Of a DNA stretch of 64,000 nt, positions 61,649-64,000 are shown in pieces. Each line of letters opens with the position of its first letter. Position 1 is the first letter of the stretch. The stretch is from Tyzzerella sp. Its GTDB lineage: Bacteria > Bacillota > Clostridia > Lachnospirales > Lachnospiraceae. The DNA lies in NCBI GenBank assembly GCA_017465565.1, contig JAFTWA010000055.1, positions 59,384-123,383 of the forward strand, written 5' to 3'. Both the position numbers and the translations under genes were made by a program. The notes under the pieces were generated by a model. The model had not been told where the DNA came from. It worked only from the letters and a program-made list of their open reading frames with translations, and did no database searches.

Positions 61649-62958
61649 TGGAGACATTACAATTTGATTTATCAAAAGAATACGGCAAATTCAAACCATT
61701 AAATGCGACGAACGGTGGTCCTTGGCACAAGCGTTTTACCAAGAAAATGTTCCGCAGCAATTTTGAAGAATACAAGGCGGCGAGAATCCCATATTCCCGC
61801 AATCATGACCTGGCTGTTCATACGGTATATGGTGGACCTTACTGTCATGATATTTCCTGCATTTTTCCAAATTTCGATGCCAATCCTTATGACCCAAAAT
61901 CCTACGATTTTGGCTGCACAGATGAGGAGATTTTGACCACCTTAGAGGCTGGGACAAAGACTTTTTTCAGACTTGGACAAACAATCGAGAATCAGATTAC
62001 GAAGCACAATACATTTCCACCAAAGGATTTTAAGAAATGGGCGGTTATCTGCGAGCATATTATCAGACATTACAATTACGGCTGGGCTGATGGTCTGCAT
62101 CTAGACATGGATTATTGGGAAATCTGGAATGAGCCTGATTTGGATGAAGAATTTGCTCCAAAGAAACGTACCTGGGGCGGTTCCAATGCAGAGTTTTTTG
62201 ACTTTTTTGAAACGGTTGCAAAACACCTTAAGAGTTGTTTCCCGGAAATTAAAATCGGGGGTCCGGCATTAGCTTTCCGAGATGAATGGGCTGAAAGTTT
62301 TTTAAAGGCTATGAGCGAAAGAAACGTTCCGTTGGATTTCTTTTCATGGCATATTTATCTAAAAGAACCAAAGGCAATGGAAATCAGAGCACAGAAGATG
62401 AAAGACTTACTGGTGAAATACGGCTATGATAAGACCGAGAATATTTCCAATGAATGGAATTATGTGAAAGGCTGGACGGATGAATTTCCATATACAATCG
62501 AGCAGATTCATGGAATAAAAGGAGCAGTTGTCACTATGTCGACAATGTGTGTAGCGCAGAGAACATCTCTCGATATGCTGATGTACTATGATACTCGCCC
62601 TTCCACTTTCAATGGTGTTTTTGATTTCTACACAGCCAAACCTCTGAAAGGTTATTATGCATTCTACTGGTATGGAATGTTCTATGATATGAAGGCTGAA
62701 GTCAGAGCAGTCAATGAGATTGAAAATATCTATTCCCTCTGTGGTGTGGATGAAAACGGCAAGATTTTGGCAATCGTTACTCATTATTCTGACAATGATG
62801 ATACAGAAAATAAAACAATTTCCGTAGATTTTGGGAAATCAGGTGAATATGAAATTTATCTCCTTGATGAGGAACACAATGGAGAATTGGTTCAAACAAC
62901 GGATAAATTGGAATTTGACATGAAGGTACATAGTGCACTTTTAATTAAGGAGAAATAA
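61648..62958 (+). CDS. GH39-like glycosidase (beta-xylosidase/iduronidase family)
   Basis: A 436-residue clan GH-A enzyme without signal peptide. Acid/base Glu162 lies in YWEIWNEPDLDEE, and the nucleophile is probably Glu269 in NISNEWNYV. DFFSWHIYLKEP precedes it, and a short beta-sandwich end follows (about 365-436). GH39 includes beta-xylosidases and alpha-L-iduronidases. Last complete gene of the operon. It would work with the GH3 and GH5-like enzymes on imported oligosaccharide. Confidence 0.82.
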   Translation: METLQFDLSKEYGKFKPLNATNGGPWHKRFTKKMFRSNFEEYKAARIPYSRNHDLAVHTVYGGPYCHDISCIFPNFDANPYDPKSYDFGCTDEEILTTLEAGTKTFFRLGQTIENQITKHNTFPPKDFKKWAVICEHIIRHYNYGWADGLHLDMDYWEIWNEPDLDEEFAPKKRTWGGSNAEFFDFFETVAKHLKSCFPEIKIGGPALAFRDEWAESFLKAMSERNVPLDFFSWHIYLKEPKAMEIRAQKMKDLLVKYGYDKTENISNEWNYVKGWTDEFPYTIEQIHGIKGAVVTMSTMCVAQRTSLDMLMYYDTRPSTFNGVFDFYTAKPLKGYYAFYWYGMFYDMKAEVRAVNEIENIYSLCGVDENGKILAIVTHYSDNDDTENKTISVDFGKSGEYEIYLLDEEHNGELVQTTDKLEFDMKVHSALLIKEK

Positions 62959-63006
62959 ATGTATACGTTTGAACAAGAAAAGATTTATAGACATGACAGG
63001 AAATAA
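62959..63006 (+). pseudogene. Possible truncated next gene of the operon (15 codons)
   Basis: A good RBS (AAGGAG, 62948-62953) inside the end of the GH39-like gene leads to ATG 62959, which follows the stop codon directly, but the frame closes after MYTFEQEKIYRHDRK. The start resembles the first residues of small YjdJ-type GNAT acetyltransferases (inference from memory, short match). The remaining 63007-63080 shows no gene. This may be the stump of a gene cut by the nearby Rpn-element event, or a leader-like artefact. Confidence 0.35.
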
Positions 63007-63080
63007 TCTGAATCATCCAAATGATTTTCTGATAAGATGTCATGCGCAGTTACTTTCAGCAATGTTGATTCAATAAATAG

Positions 63081-63109
63081 TAAAAACGGGTTTGGCAAAC
63101 CCGTTTTTA
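63081..63109 (+). terminator. Terminator of the carbohydrate operon
   Basis: TAAAAACGGGTTT-GGC-AAACCCGTTTTTA: a 13-bp perfect stem with A and T runs, 123 bp after the last glycosidase gene. Confidence 0.88.
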
Positions 63110-63143
63110 CTATTTTATTATGGAAAAAGATAGAAAAAATCTT

Positions 63144-64000
63144 CTTGCATTTCTTATAATGCAATGTTATTCTGACTATACGCAAATTTATAACACAATA
63201 TTCTATTCGTGTGATTTGCAATTCTACTTGGTCTATTTATTCTCGGCAGTTCGCCATGATTCCAAGTACTTTTAACTTATTAATCAATTTTACAAAGGAG
63301 GAGTTTGCCTATGCAAAACAATCAAGCTATTTCCTTTATGGAAGCCACTGGGGTCATACAGTATAACATGACCAATGATTATATGTTCCGCTATATTTTA
63401 CAGAAGAACGAAAAAGTATTGAAAGGTCTTATTTGCGCGTTGTTACATTTACGCCCTGAACAAATCAAGAAAGTTGAGATTCAGAATCCCATAAATCTAA
63501 ACGAGGATATCAAGGATAAAGAGTTTGTACTCGACATTGAAGTTCTGCTAAACGATGATACGCAGATTAATCTGGAAATGCAGGTCGAGAATAAACATAA
63601 CTGGCCTGACCGTTCTTTGTCTTATCTCTGCCGTTCGTTTGACCAGCTCTATCGAGGCCAGGAGTATGATGAAGCACTTCCTGTCATTCACATCGGATTT
63701 TTGGACTATACACTTTTCCCGGATGTTCCCGAATTTTACGCAACTAATATGTTAATGAATGTGAGAAATCACAGGATTTATAATGGCAAATTTAAACTTT
63801 CTGTGGTAGACTTATCTAAGATAGAACTGGCAACGGAGGAAGACAAGGCGTTTCAAATTGATTATTGGGCGCGTCTTTTTAAAGCCAAGACGTGGGAGGA
63901 AATAAAGATGTTAGCAGAAAAGAATGAATATTTGCAAGAAGCGGCGCAGTCTGTATATGTGGCCAATGCAGATGAACTCGTCCGTCAAAAGTGTCGTGCC
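63144..64000 (+). mobile_element. Rpn-type element, copy 2 (runs off the window)
   Basis: Leader and gene match copy 1 (from 26010) with scattered substitutions, in the same orientation. Homology starts at CTTGCATTTCT shortly after the operon terminator. TTGCATT...AATGCAA near the boundary is a small inverted repeat that is imperfect in copy 1. Confidence 0.7.
63311..64000 (+). CDS. Rpn family nuclease/transposase-like protein, copy 2 (3' end outside window)
   Basis: 230 open codons from ATG 63311 (AAAGGAGGAG upstream) to the window edge. The protein is nearly identical to copy 1 over its whole visible length, with changes such as NNQAIS for NQQVIS and KNEKV for KNKKV. The same EFVLDIEV...NLEMQVEN nuclease core is present. 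The C-terminal coiled-coil repeat lies beyond the window. Confidence 0.9.
   Translation, partial: MQNNQAISFMEATGVIQYNMTNDYMFRYILQKNEKVLKGLICALLHLRPEQIKKVEIQNPINLNEDIKDKEFVLDIEVLLNDDTQINLEMQVENKHNWPDRSLSYLCRSFDQLYRGQEYDEALPVIHIGFLDYTLFPDVPEFYATNMLMNVRNHRIYNGKFKLSVVDLSKIELATEEDKAFQIDYWARLFKAKTWEEIKMLAEKNEYLQEAAQSVYVANADELVRQKCRA

Noticed and set aside
1-64000. tRNA, rRNA, CRISPR arrays or prophage structural genes
   Set aside because: None seen on reading; only the KilA-N remnant and the Rpn units hint at mobile DNA. A covariance-model scan would be needed to exclude small RNAs fully.

Overview
The window looks like a chromosome segment of an anaerobic, low-GC Firmicute, most likely a gut Lachnospiraceae-type Clostridium. 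This is inferred from AT-rich codon use, strong AGGAGG-type ribosome binding sites, lipoprotein-type solute-binding proteins, and protein families typical of that group (Rpn-type PD-(D/E)XK proteins, DUF2383-like and DUF2975-like proteins, large multi-domain surface proteins). A genus cannot be assigned from the sequence alone.

The left part (1-25.9 kb) is mostly ordinary chromosome. It holds the end of a nitrate/taurine-type ABC importer, a tocopherol-cyclase-family protein, a degV-acyltransferase pair, an ArsB/NhaD-type permease, a geranylgeranyl-reductase-family flavoprotein with a DUF2975/XRE pair, dihydroorotase, a LigT-like phosphoesterase and an ECF sigma/anti-sigma pair. It continues with an AraC-type regulator fused to a GyrB-like ATPase domain, a frameshifted KilA-N gene, a membrane protein with a two-component system, a sodium:amino-acid symporter, a TPP-riboswitch-controlled thiamine-precursor ABC importer, and a PepD-type dipeptidase. 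A striking 0.86-kb intergenic foldback lies at 17.9-18.8 kb: two arms of about 328 bp, roughly 96% identical, in inverted orientation around a 140-nt loop, bordered by GGGGAC repeats that also occur at 7.9 kb.

The right part (27.1-63.0 kb) is one large carbohydrate-utilisation island. A minus-strand regulator, with a LacI-like sugar-sensor domain followed by a LuxR-type helix-turn-helix, faces a run of 20 plus-strand genes with gaps of no more than about 30 bp (28.4-62.96 kb), probably one transcription unit. First come intracellular oxidative sugar catabolism genes: aldose 1-epimerase, SDR sugar dehydrogenase, DgoD-like galactonate dehydratase, PfkB-type 2-keto-3-deoxy-sugar-acid kinase and KDPG/KDPGal-type aldolase, plus an MFS transporter. 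Next are a 2106-residue membrane-anchored repeat protein and two GH31 enzymes, one intracellular and one membrane-anchored with an F5/8C domain. Then come two solute-binding proteins, two pairs of ABC sugar permeases without an ATPase, an NHL/Yip1-like membrane protein and a DUF5696-type exported protein. Finally there are GH3, a GH5-like clan GH-A enzyme and a GH39-like enzyme. The likely logic is surface capture and partial cleavage of an oligosaccharide, ABC import, intracellular hydrolysis, and oxidation of a released hexose (galactose is the best guess) to pyruvate and glyceraldehyde 3-phosphate.

The island lies between two direct, nearly identical copies of an Rpn-type element (26.0-27.05 kb and 63.14 kb to the window end), which suggests that it can be moved or deleted by recombination between them.
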